Source of the DNA: Trametopsis cervina
Lineage: Eukaryota; Basidiomycota; Agaricomycetes; Polyporales; Irpicaceae
Assembly (NCBI GenBank): GCA_022385755.1
Contig: MU278367.1
Span: 62,001 to 126,000, forward strand
DNA length: 64,000 bases
Direction of reading: 5' to 3'
Positions 44,266-55,081 of the stretch are shown in pieces. The notes below the pieces were generated by a model. It was not told where the DNA came from. It worked only from the letters and a program-made list of their open reading frames with translations, and ran no database searches. The stretch's first letter is position 1; every line of letters starts with the position of its first letter. The translations under genes were made by a program, and so were the position numbers.

Positions 44266-46414
44266 ATGAACCCAAGCGGACATGCCGGAAAACCGGCTCC
44301 CAACGGAGATCGCTACGCTGCATTGCAGAGGAAGGTGGAAGACCTTGAGCGGATACACGCAGAGAGCAAGAAGGCAGTACGTGTATTCAATTTCTTCATA
44401 GCATCCCCATCCTTGGTGCTCAATTGTACTCACGCGTCTTAGCACCAAGCCGAGCTCGAAAGACTCAAACTCGAGCTCTCCCGCAGCCAGAGACAGAACG
44501 TCGAGCACGCCGAGCGAATCGACAAACTGAAGAAGCAGAGCGCCGCACAGGACGCACGGATGCAGGAACTTAAGAAGACGAGCACGACGGACCAGGCGGA
44601 GATTAAGGACCTGCGCGTAAAGCTGCGCATGTCCGAGCACGAACGCACGCAACTCGCGGCGAAGCAGGGTGAGGCGGGGGATGCCAAGCGGGCGGTGCAC
44701 ACGCTGGAGGCGAAGAGGCGGGAGGAGGCGAGGGAGCGAGAGAGGAAGGTGGCAGAGCTGGAGAAGGCTGTTGTACTGGAGAGGAAGAGGCGCGAGGGGG
44801 CAGAGGAGAAATTGGCAGAGGCAATGGGGAAGGTCGAGGGCGAGGTTCAGGACGCGCGTGCGGCGGCAGAGGCTCTGGAGAAAGACTTGCGAGAGACCAG
44901 GACGGAGTCCGAGCAGTCGAAGAGTGCGCTCAATACGCGTTTGGCGGACGCTAGCCATGCTGAAGCAGAGCTGCTCGCGCAGCTTGAAGACCATAAGGCC
45001 ATGCTTTCCCGCGTCGCGCAAGAATACGGTCGCCTGGCATCGTCCACTGTGGCGAAGTCGCAATACGAACGCGTCAGGGGCGAGTCTAGGGCTCTGCAGC
45101 TGCGCGTGAACCGCCTCGAGCGCAAGTTCGCGAACACGGAGGGGCAGGTTGTCGAGCTTGCCAATTTCATTCGGCACACGCAAGATCAGAACGCGTTACT
45201 GGCGGCGCAGTTGCGCGAAGCTGAAGAGCAACTCGTGTTCTGTGCTTCTATGATGGCAGGCGTACCGGCTCTGGAAAACGCTCTCGACGATATTGAGCTG
45301 GCGAAGGAGGTATATATGATCGGCCGTGAATCCAGAGATGCAGAAGTGGCTGTTCGAGTGGTTGATCGTGCGGACAACCAGCTATGGGAAGAACACGACA
45401 GACTGCGTCGCGGACATCTGGCTTTGCACGCAGGCTTCCTGCTCAGGCACGTAGACGAAGCTCAGCGCGAGGTTGAACGGCTCGATAAAGGACTCAACAC
45501 CGCCAATCAGCGCATAAAGAAGATCGAGCTCGAGCTCACCACCTCCCGATCCGAGCACGACACCGCCAGGAGTCAACTCGTAGAAACAACTTCTTCGCTC
45601 GCTGTCGCTCGTGGAACTGAGGAGTCGTTGAAGAAGAAGGTGGAAACCATACAAGCGGAGAAAGTAGCAGAAGTTGCCAAAGTGCAGAGGATCCTGAAAC
45701 AGGAGAGAGAAGCCGGTCAGCGACTCTCCAATCTTCTGCATCAGAGCGCGATAGCCGAACAGGCTCTGAATGCAGAACTCGACCGGTCAGTCTCGTTTAC
45801 CTCGCTTCTAGCAGCACTGTTTTGATGTTATGTACTTTGTACAGCATGGCTGCAGACCTGACCGAAGCTGAGCGATACCGCGAGGCGTATTGCAGCATGA
45901 TAGACGAGGTCGACGCCCTCGTCCGAAAGAACGCATTGGCCGAGGACGAAGCCCGGAAACTGAGCAAGTTCAACGCCGCTATTCTCGGCCACAACAACCC
46001 GCAGCAACGAATCATGTATGTCGATAAGATACGCCAAGAACTGCATGAGACCAAGCAGGTCAGTGAATCGAGAATTCGTCGTGGCAACAACCCACTTACC
46101 GATGCACTTCGTGTCCGCAGACGCTGTTGCTTACGACGCGAGATAAGGAAACGGTCATTAGCGATAATGATGAGCTTCGCCACGAGCTCGAGCTGTACAA
46201 ATCCGTCGGCGTTCCCGTAGATTTCAAGCCTCGTACGACTGTGACCAGAGTCACGCGAGCACCGCTGGTCAGTCAGAATCTCAACGCGTTGCCTGCCTCC
46301 CGTGCGCGAAGCAACAGCCGTGCAGCATCTGGCGGTGGGAAACGGATAGATGTCGTACCAGAGCTAGAATATAAAGAGGGCGATATGACGGTGGATGAGC
46401 TTGATGCATTTTGA
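44266..46414 (+). CDS. Long coiled-coil protein with HMMR-like C-terminal motif
   Basis: Exons 44266-44376, 44443-45785, 45845-46058 and 46121-46414 give 653 residues. Almost the whole protein is predicted heptad coiled coil (for example EARERERKVAELEKAVVLER; NQRIKKIELELTTSRSEHD). Near residue 535 is ILGHNNPQQRIMYVDKIRQE, very close to the GH-N-x-K/Q-Q-K/R-I motif at the C-terminus of animal hyaluronan-mediated motility receptor, a spindle and centrosome protein. A disordered basic region (RARSNSRAASGGGKR) and an acidic tail follow. By analogy it may act at the spindle pole or on microtubules. It is probably not extracellular, since there is no signal peptide. The start exon is short, but phase and the acidic-basic pattern continue smoothly. 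Confidence 0.85.
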
Positions 46415-46552
46415 TTATTGTGTTATTGTGATTGTCTGTATCTGTAGCTGATTTACCGCCGGATTGCTGTATACCCTGCGCATATATCTTAGTATACCCC
46501 CTGTAGTTTGGTGTAATGATGATAATGGTAAACTTCAAGTGACATATGGACA

Positions 46553-47888
46553 TCAATCTAGCACAGCATACTTCTGGAGATGCTGCGGTATCGCCGTGTC
46601 CAGCCCCTTGGATTGCAACCATTTTTTCGAGAACAGGCGGCTCTGATACCTGTAAGCTCCGTCACACAGGATGGTAGCGATAGTATGCCCTAGTTGGAAA
46701 TGTCAGACGATTTCCACATCCATGATTGGCATGCGAACACATACCGGGCCCCAGCTTCTGCGCCAATTCCACCGCAGCTACGACGTTCAACGCGGAGCTT
46801 GCGCCGATGTACAAGCCCTCAGAGTCGAGCAAGTCATAGACCATCGCTATTGACTTCTCATCCGCAATATTCAGCGACCCGTCAATCTTGTCGATGAACG
46901 TCCCCAAGTTGTTGGTTATTCTTCCCTGACCAATGCCTGGAGCCTTGTTGTCAGGACTGCGCACTTCCAATCGATGACATGCCCACCTTCTGTTATCGAA
47001 CCCCCAGATCTGTCCTTCAGCTTTCCACCGCTCTCGATGTAGCTATGCAACACGGAGCCAGGCGGGTCCGCCAGCCACACCTGCGTCTTCCCATCGCTCT
47101 TCTCCTTCAAGAACTTGCCCGTGCCCGCCAAAGTGCCACCCGTCCCTGTGGCACAGATGAATCCATCGACCTTTCCATCTGTCTGCGTCCATATTTCCGG
47201 CCCAGTCGTTTCATAGTGTGCGCGTGCGTTAGCAGTGTTGTCGAATTGGTCTGTCCATATGGCGTTAGGAAGGTCTGCGGCAAACTCCCGTGCTTGGTGG
47301 TTGTAGTTTGCGGGGTTCTCGTATGCTACGGCAGGGACCGGGTGTACCTCTGCACCCAGCATGCGCAGGAGGTCTATCTTCTCTTGGCTCTGTTGCATAC
47401 ACCTCAGCATACGGTAGATATACACATAGAATCTACCGCTCACCTGTGTATTCGGCATGAAGATCACACATCTGTAACCTTTCGATCTGCAGACATGGGC
47501 GAGACCGATGCCAGTGTTTCCTGCTGTTCCTTCGACTACAGTCCCTCCGGGTTTGAGCCTGCACACAAAACATAAGAGTCTGTAAATCAAATACGAGTTT
47601 TTGCAACATACAAGCCTCTTCTCTCAGCATCTTGAACGACACCAAGTGCTGCTCTGTCCTTCACGCTTCCGCCGGGGTTCTGGAACTCTGCCTTGCCGAC
47701 AATGTTGCAGCCCGTCTTCTCGGACCACTTGTTAAGACGGATCTATTCTGTGCGTTAGTATGTGAGTCAAGTATGAACAGAGAATCAGAACAAACCAAAG
47801 GTGTGTTCCCGAGAGCACCAACGAAGCCATCGACTGCACGCGAGGTGAATCCCCGAGTCAGGGTTTTCGCGCGTAACACAGTGGACAT
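46553..47888 (-). CDS. Cysteine synthase (O-acetylserine sulfhydrylase family)
   Basis: Exons 47888-47796, 47742-47612, 47558-47444, 47389-46987, 46936-46745 and 46689-46553 encode 356 residues. The fold-type II PLP enzyme makes cysteine from O-acetylserine and sulfide. Motifs: [27 protein letters not shown] with cofactor lysine K59, the substrate loop [24 protein letters not shown], the phosphate-binding [13 protein letters not shown], and [15 protein letters not shown]. The first 20 residues ([15 protein letters not shown]) look like a mitochondrial presequence. No regulatory CBS domain follows, which argues against cystathionine beta-synthase. The C-terminus ([14 protein letters not shown]) is typical of fungal CysK-type paralogues. 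Confidence 0.94.
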
Positions 47889-48480
47889 GGTCGGGGTAAC
47901 AAGAAAAGTGGCGCATCCCGCCCACTCAAGCTGACAGCTTTATGTACCGAGGGTTGTACAGGCGTGTTCGTGACAGAGCAAGCACATCATCATGAGCACT
48001 GGCTGAGTCTCGGCCAGCGACGGATTAGCCTGAGAGGAATTCGGAATTCAGAGACTTAGGGCAACGGTCGGAATTAGCTGGGCTCAGGCTGCCGTTCGGA
48101 AAGTCATCGACGACGAAACATTGTGAATGCGCTCGATATACATTATCTGTGACTAACGGACGCAGAGAGAAAAAAAAGTAGCTTGAAGACCCATCAGATT
48201 AAATGCAGGTACATAACCATAGTCATCGGGAGAGGGCAGATACCAACAAGCGCTTAGAGCGAGGACGAGGGGAGAAAGAGAAGAGAGCCCGAGCAGAGAG
48301 AGCGAGAGTTCGAAGTACTGGGAACATGTGGACCGGAATGTCCGTCGTGCGATGCGTGCGTCATGCGGGCCATAAGACGGGTCAGATATCACGGGAATAA
48401 TGTGGAGGGGTATATGTCGAGCAGAGAAATCAGGACAGAGCCTGAGAGTACAATCCAGAGGTTTCCGAATAGAGGTAGTT
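47889..48480. other. Intergenic, no gene seen
   Basis: A 592-base stretch that includes the cysteine synthase promoter and the 3' UTR of the ARF gene. It contains a purine-rich block (GAGAAAGAGAAGAGAG-like, about 48265-48310). No coding signal is seen. Confidence 0.5.
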
Positions 48481-49302
<822 letters not shown>

Positions 49303-50201
49303 AGCTAATGACTGTGTAGAAGGTAAAGAACGACGGAAGGTAAAGCGTGGGCCAGCGAAGAGAAAGCAGAGACGAGCTCGTAAAGAGCGTTTGAGTCGGT
49401 CGCCCTCAAAATGGAAACCACTCAACACGCCACCAGTCACGGCACGACCCTCGGCCACTCCTGCACGTGGTCTAGAAACCCCCGGCCACACGTTTCAAAC
49501 TGGAGGCGGTTGGCATTCGATCGACAACATTTCTGATTCACAATCACAACGTTGCATATGTTCAACCAGGTTACAATATTCAAAGTACAAATGCTAAGTC
49601 ATTTATGTAAGTCAAGTCGAGAAAGGGTGGTTGGGGATAGGCCAATCACGAGTATTGCAAGCAGATGTAGAAGAAGATTGGGTAGATATTGAGGCCGTTC
49701 AGCTGGGAGACAATGTGTATTGACCGGTCATCCAGATAGGCCGGTGCCTTCAACGACGCGTCGCTGGGTGGGTTTAAAGTCCAGCATCGCAATGGTGAGA
49801 GCAATTGATGGCGTCTAGAAATCCCATGAAGGGTCGTAGGCGTTGATGGAAAAAGGATAGGCATTGCACAGCTGAAGGAGGGAGAAGGGCGATTACCTGT
49901 ATCCAGATAGCTTTATATCTATACAGATTGAGATTCGCCCCGAATTACGATGATGTGCAAGGGCATACCTATATAAACAGGGGATGGGTGGGCTCGACGA
50001 TTTCTTGATTTGTGTGGCTTATGACATGTGAGGTTTTTGCCGGTTTTATGTTGTGTCGTTTGCGGTCTTGAAGTGTCCCTAGCGTCGGAATATACAAAAC
50101 AAAAACTATAGGACGCAATCAGATACTCACAATGCGGGTTTTCGAGACAGGGCTCACCAGTACCGAAGCAGATAGCATTCACAACAATTACTAGCAGTCA
50201 A
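49303..50201. other. Intergenic, no gene seen
   Basis: About 0.9 kb containing the ARF promoter and the 3' UTR of the membrane-anchored repeat protein. Short minus-strand open frames (near 49650 and 49920) show no motif or splice link to neighbours. Confidence 0.45.
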
Positions 50202-51875
50202 TTAAACGCATGGTCTGGGTGAGAGCATCCTCCGTTTTGCTCTGTCCGTCCGTGTCGGTGTTGAAGTCGGATCGTATGTGATGCGAATCTTGCCTGAGGG
50301 TTGCCTCGGCAATGGCGTGAACAAACGAGCATCATTCGCTATCGCATAAGAGTTCGGATCCGCCAAACATCCCGACAGAGGTCTTGTCGTGGAGAACTGC
50401 TGTGCCTGATAAGCCCAAAACTGGGCAGGAGACCCGAAAGTCGGAGTGGAGGGTGCTGCCAGGGGCAGGTGTGGTGCGAAGAGCATAGCGGGCGTGAATG
50501 GTACCTTACATGGCGAGGGGGACATGAAAAGTGATTCGGTCCACGAGAGACATGCAGCTGAAGGAAGATTAGTAAAGGTGTCGCAAAAGCAAGACGGGCA
50601 CGTACGAGGGCTGTGCCCGGTAGCTTGCATGATCTTGGCGTCGACAGAGTCCAGTTGGGACTCGGGTGACGGGCGGTATTGCGACTGGGGAGAACCATAC
50701 CCAGTGACGGCCGCGATGAGCGAGTCGATCTGGTCGAGCTCCTCAGTGTCATCCTCCTTGAGGGGTGAGCCCGTGATAGAAGCGATTCGGGCGTCGATGG
50801 AGTCCACCGGCGTGAGAGACTCGTCAAAAGTTCCCTGAGGCCCAGATGTCACAGGCTGTGCCTTGCAAGGTGTGAAGCTCGTGACTCGGGCAATGACTTC
50901 CTCGACCGGGTCCATGTTCTGCCCGTCGGGCATGTAGGGCTGGTCAGCCTCGGGAGCATATGAAACTTCGATCTCGGCAACCTCATCAGTATGCTCCTTG
51001 TGTTCAAGCTCCCTGGAGGTGAACCACAATGCCAGAACAGCTGGCGCCGATTTGCAGTAGTTGAGGGGGTTGAGGTCGGGCAAGGAAGGGGTATGCGGAG
51101 GACTGCCATCGTCGTCGATATCGGAGCTAGTGTCAGAGAGGGAGGGAGTGTGCATCCCCGGACTGAGGATGGCAGCGTCTGCTTGTTTCTCAAGTTCGAG
51201 AGAGTCGTCGTACGTCGCCATGAAGCCGTCAAGGATATCGGTGGGCGTACCACAAGATGGATCCCCGGTAATATCCTCCTCCACTCCTTGGACCCCAATC
51301 ACTACGACTTCTTCTACCGCAGCTTGCTCTTCTATATGTACGGCCTCAACGGATCCCGCCTGCATCCCCTGCGCCTGAGTGTCGAACTGCTTAGGGTCCA
51401 CCTGGTGATGACCAGCGATCGGTGGAGGCACTTCTGATTGCAAGTCCAACTGGGACTCCCAACTTGAATGGGGTATCTGCATTGGAAGGTCCATGCTCCC
51501 AGAGGGCTCAATGTCCGCAGCGTTCTTCTCAACGACAGCCTTCAAAAGGAGATGAGTCGGACCCAGCAATATCAGAGATGTACATACCGTGTCAGCCAAT
51601 AGGACCTCTCGCATCTCATTTCTGATGTCAATGATAGCCTTCCTCACTTCGGGCCTCCAGATGGGAAGGAGGACATCCCTCTGGTCGTATGAATCGACGT
51701 GTGTCGCCGACACCATCTTGCTGTCTTCGACATTCTCCCGCGATCGAAGGCGACTCTTCAGTGCTTTGATAACCCAGATAGCGACAACGCCAAAGAGGAG
51801 GAATGCAAGGACGGCGATGATGTAAAGCCACGCCGTGTTGGGCGTCCCTGTCAGGGCAGGCTGGATGGGGGCCAT
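50202..51875 (-). CDS. Single-pass membrane protein with internal short repeats, function unknown
   Basis: Exons 51875-51588, 51539-50606 and 50557-50202 give 525 residues; both introns are 48 bases and stop-free, so unspliced reading also stays open. I do not recognise the family. A hydrophobic helix at 15-35 (AWLYIIAVLAFLLFGVVAIWVI) is followed by KALKSRLRSR, so the bulk of the protein should face the cytosol. The middle is acidic. Around 330-420 there are four related units (EEVIARVTSFTP, DSIDARIASITGSP, DQIDSLIAAVTGYGSP, DSVDAKIMQATGHSP), with the pattern D-x-[IV]-[DI]-A-x-[IV]-x-x-x-T-G-x-x-P. The C-terminal region is Pro/Ser-rich and basic (RTDRAKRRMLSPR). The repeats may be docking motifs; that is inference. 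Confidence 0.72.
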   Translation of the reverse strand: MAPIQPALTGTPNTAWLYIIAVLAFLLFGVVAIWVIKALKSRLRSRENVEDSKMVSATHVDSYDQRDVLLPIWRPEVRKAIIDIRNEMREVLLADTVCTSLILLGPTHLLLKAVVEKNAADIEPSGSMDLPMQIPHSSWESQLDLQSEVPPPIAGHHQVDPKQFDTQAQGMQAGSVEAVHIEEQAAVEEVVVIGVQGVEEDITGDPSCGTPTDILDGFMATYDDSLELEKQADAAILSPGMHTPSLSDTSSDIDDDGSPPHTPSLPDLNPLNYCKSAPAVLALWFTSRELEHKEHTDEVAEIEVSYAPEADQPYMPDGQNMDPVEEVIARVTSFTPCKAQPVTSGPQGTFDESLTPVDSIDARIASITGSPLKEDDTEELDQIDSLIAAVTGYGSPQSQYRPSPESQLDSVDAKIMQATGHSPRTCPSCFCDTFTNLPSAACLSWTESLFMSPSPCKVPFTPAMLFAPHLPLAAPSTPTFGSPAQFWAYQAQQFSTTRPLSGCLADPNSYAIANDARLFTPLPRQPSGKIRITYDPTSTPTRTDRAKRRMLSPRPCV

Positions 51876-52572
51876 GCCGGTTTCTTGATTCTTGTTAGGT
51901 TTCTTGGTGGTTTAAAGATAATCGATAGCAGTACGAAAGCAAAGTGGACTGGCGGCAGTAGCATCTTGCAGGGGAGCTTTCATAGGTTCGAAAGTGGCTG
52001 ACGAAAGTAACAACCCGACTTGCCGGCCTCATAGCCAGCCAGCGGGAGGCTGGTATATTGATCATGCCCACTTTTCAAGCTGAATAGGAACTTCATTCTC
52101 ATAATAGCAGCAGGAATTTAGAGATACATACCTCTGAATTGAATTATCCTTGGAAGCTGCTGCGCAGAATATATGTATGTTGCCCACCCGTGCCGCACCG
52201 CCTAAGTCGTTTGAACGTGATGAGGCCTATACAAGCACAAAGCCTCCATACCGCTGTTTCCCGACCATCTTCGAGGGGACCTAGTTAGCAAAGTATGTTG
52301 GCAGTGACAACTCAACTGCTGGATTTACCTTGGCGGGCATCACCGCGCCACAATGCTGGCGCCTTCCTTGCGCCGCTCGGATACCCTATTGATCACAACC
52401 CATGCTGCTTCACGCCAACAGACTTTACACAATCCTCAAACAGTCAAATAGAAATCAAGCTCAACGATAACTAATACTAGCATGATAATAAGCATTACAA
52501 ATAGTCCAACAGAGCATTAAGTAGTGATTTGAAGCGCAACGATAATGGGGGAAATAAATATAGTGATGAGAC
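51876..52572. other. Intergenic, no gene seen
   Basis: This 697-base stretch holds the promoter of the membrane-anchored repeat gene and the 3' end region of the LRR gene. No coding evidence is seen. Confidence 0.5.
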
Positions 52573-54837
52573 CTATCCCGAAGGCGTCGGTGTAGGAGAG
52601 GCCATATGAGACTGATTAAACACCTTCAACCACCCCTCACCCATATCTGATCGTAACGCCTCTATCCGCTGCCGGAATGCCTCCGCCTCACTGAACTGAG
52701 CATTCCCGTTCTCAGCACCTCCTGGTGTCGGCGGCTCATACATCGACGCAGACACCCGCGCTCGTCGCATGGCTGACTTTGACGACATAGTCGCCGAGCG
52801 ACGATGGGCAGAGGAGCGTCTATCGTCCGACGGTGGAGATGATGGCGGTGAAACGACGTCAATGTCATCCCTACCTGAAGACGGCAAAGAAGGCGAGAAC
52901 TCAGTCTGATGACGGGCATGCCGCGATACAAACTTCTTTGGAGGTAGGGGTATGGCGGAGGGAGGTGAAGTGTTTGTAGCAGTTTGAGCACGGGTATCGG
53001 GCACTATTGCAGCGGGTTTCGGAGCTGATGGTATTGGAGGAGGGCGCGACTCCTTGGATTCACTTTCCAGCTGCCGGAGATGGCTCTTCGGACTGGTGTG
53101 AGACAAGCCAGCGTCGGAGAAATTGCGAGCATGCGAGTGGCTCCGTGAGCTTCCTGCCTCACTTCCCCGATCTAAATCAACAATACGCTTGTTCTTCTTC
53201 TTCCTCCCTCTACCGATCACAGCAGTCGTCTGGGGAGACGCTCCCTGCGACGTAGCGGTCGTAGCCGGTGAGTCGCCACCGCTGCGCTGTACGGGGGCAG
53301 ACAGCCCGTGAGCCTTTGAGGGGGGGCTGCCGACTGGTACTACAGGCGGCGACGGCGCAGCGGGAGGTGCGGGGCGAGCGGACGCCATCTGCTCGGGAGG
53401 TGACGAAGTCAGGTGGCGCTTCTCGTATAACCCAGGCGGTGAGCCATCCAGCGTGATTGTCTTGCCCTCTTTCCAGAACAGATCAAAGCATCGTATTCTG
53501 TACCCTTCCTCGATCTCGGTTAGGGGATTTCCTTCAATCCACACTTCTGTAACGTTGGGTAGAGTAGCGAGTCGACCAACTTCAGCGCTCTCTTCGATGA
53601 GGTTATGGCGCAGATCAACGCGCTCAAGGGCAAGTAACCGTTCGAGTCCGCATATGGACTCCAGGCGGTTGCGAGAGAGATTAAGGGTGAGAACTTGCCC
53701 AAGCATAGTGTAGATGCCCAGGACAGAGTCTATCATATTGCCAGATAAGTTGAGGGATACGAGGCTGTACAGCGCTGAGAGACCGGGAGGGACGGAGACG
53801 AGGAGGTTTGATGATAAATCGAAGTGAGTCACTGAGGTGAAGTAGGGGAGCGGCGAGGTAGAAACGAATGTTAGGTCGTTCTCGGCGAGCGACAGGTACC
53901 GGAGGAATGCCCATGTCGACGGTGGAAGTTGGGGCGAGTCTGAAGCTGGACTGGAGGGTAGTGGCACCTCTTGTCCCCTTGGAGTCGCAAGCGGTGAGGA
54001 CGATTCTTCCTCGTCCTCGGGTACGGAATCGGGGAGGCGAGTGCCGTGAAACGAGCCCTGGTGTGACAGAGGGCGTCGTGGACGCGTCCTTGGTATCACC
54101 GCCCGGCCCTCCTCTCGCGCTTGGTCGTCCAAGACCGCGTTTATGAAAACGTCCGAGATATCTTCCAGCCCACTCCGCTTGATCGTGAGACTCCATAGGC
54201 TCATCGCCAACTTGTCCCAGCCAATGATAGCGCGTGGGTCGATGTCCAAGCACTCCAGCGTCTTCAGGCTCTTGAACGCGTATAAGGGCAGGGCGTGAAT
54301 GATGGGGTCGTTCGCCAGCTCTGCAATCATGCGTGGTTCCGGTGCATGCAGCTTGAGAGCAGGCAATATGGTGAAGCACGAGTATAGGTACTTCAGTTCC
54401 GCGTCCACGCTCGCCGGCGCCGGCCTCCCCCACCACCCCGCCCCCAATGATAGCTTCGAAACCGCGGAGAAAGTTGAGGTGAACGAGCGGAACGACAACG
54501 CGTCTGACCTGTCCGTCCCCAGTATGCTGATGTAGTTTAGAGGCCGCGATGGGTTGTCCACCTTAACGTCCAGCCTACCGACATCGAATCCTAGTGCTTC
54601 CATGCGAATGAATAGATAGCATAGGTGGTGAAAGTCAAACCCAAGCACAACTGGCTTCACATTAGCTGGTGCAGCAGATGTGTCAAACCAGCCTAAAGGA
54701 TTGAATACAGATGATGCTTCAGTTGTCTTTGTGGCACGGCGTCTTGCTGTGGTATCTGCAGCAGCCAAACCCGCCTCATTTGCACGAACATAGCTTGCTA
54801 TTCGTCTGATATAATCATCGCCCGGTTCGTGGTCCAT
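52573..54837 (-). CDS. Leucine-rich-repeat protein with disordered C-terminal half
   Basis: A single intron-free frame. I start it at 54837 (MDHEPGDDYIRRIASYVRANE; 754 residues) because this looks like a folded N-terminus. An earlier in-frame ATG at 54972 would add 45 Cys/Ser-rich residues. An N-terminal alpha/beta region precedes six or so LRRs (about 330-470): STWAFLRYLSLAENDLTF, TSVTHFDLSSNLLVSVPPGL, YSLVSLNLSGNMIDSV, QVLTLNLSRNRLESICGLE, ALERVDLRHNLIEE, and the cap NVTEVWIEGNPLTEIEEGYR with FDLFWKEGKTITLDG. The cap style is of the SDS22/Nischarin/STK11IP type, so a signalling or cortical scaffold role is likely. The last 300 residues are disordered with basic patches (GRGRKKKNKRIVDL). No characterised orthologue is recognised. 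The lack of introns contrasts with all neighbours. Confidence 0.82.
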   Translation of the reverse strand: MDHEPGDDYIRRIASYVRANEAGLAAADTTARRRATKTTEASSVFNPLGWFDTSAAPANVKPVVLGFDFHHLCYLFIRMEALGFDVGRLDVKVDNPSRPLNYISILGTDRSDALSFRSFTSTFSAVSKLSLGAGWWGRPAPASVDAELKYLYSCFTILPALKLHAPEPRMIAELANDPIIHALPLYAFKSLKTLECLDIDPRAIIGWDKLAMSLWSLTIKRSGLEDISDVFINAVLDDQAREEGRAVIPRTRPRRPLSHQGSFHGTRLPDSVPEDEEESSSPLATPRGQEVPLPSSPASDSPQLPPSTWAFLRYLSLAENDLTFVSTSPLPYFTSVTHFDLSSNLLVSVPPGLSALYSLVSLNLSGNMIDSVLGIYTMLGQVLTLNLSRNRLESICGLERLLALERVDLRHNLIEESAEVGRLATLPNVTEVWIEGNPLTEIEEGYRIRCFDLFWKEGKTITLDGSPPGLYEKRHLTSSPPEQMASARPAPPAAPSPPVVPVGSPPSKAHGLSAPVQRSGGDSPATTATSQGASPQTTAVIGRGRKKKNKRIVDLDRGSEAGSSRSHSHARNFSDAGLSHTSPKSHLRQLESESKESRPPPIPSAPKPAAIVPDTRAQTATNTSPPSAIPLPPKKFVSRHARHQTEFSPSLPSSGRDDIDVVSPPSSPPSDDRRSSAHRRSATMSSKSAMRRARVSASMYEPPTPGGAENGNAQFSEAEAFRQRIEALRSDMGEGWLKVFNQSHMASPTPTPSG

Positions 54838-55081
54838 GTCGTGGAGGAAGATAGGGAGGCTGAGTAAAGTGCAAGAGCACCTGCAGGCAACAGCAGGCTT
54901 GGGGCTCTGGGCGGCAAACTGACATATCAGGTCATCCGGATCAGGCGATGATGTTCTATTGAGCAACGGCAAATGCCGTGTGGGTTAATTGGAGGTACGA
55001 CGCGTACGCGGCTTTCATTCCACCATCTCAGAGTCCGCTCTAGCATCCCGACCCATCTACCAATACCCCGTGGACGCGACT
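54838..55081. promoter_or_regulatory. Bidirectional promoter between the LRR gene and RAD23
   Basis: At most 244 bases (109 if the upstream LRR start is used) separate the divergent start codons. An ACGCGT MluI-box-like hexamer occurs at 55000-55005, an element linked to G1/S expression of DNA-repair genes in yeasts. A role here is inference. Confidence 0.4.
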
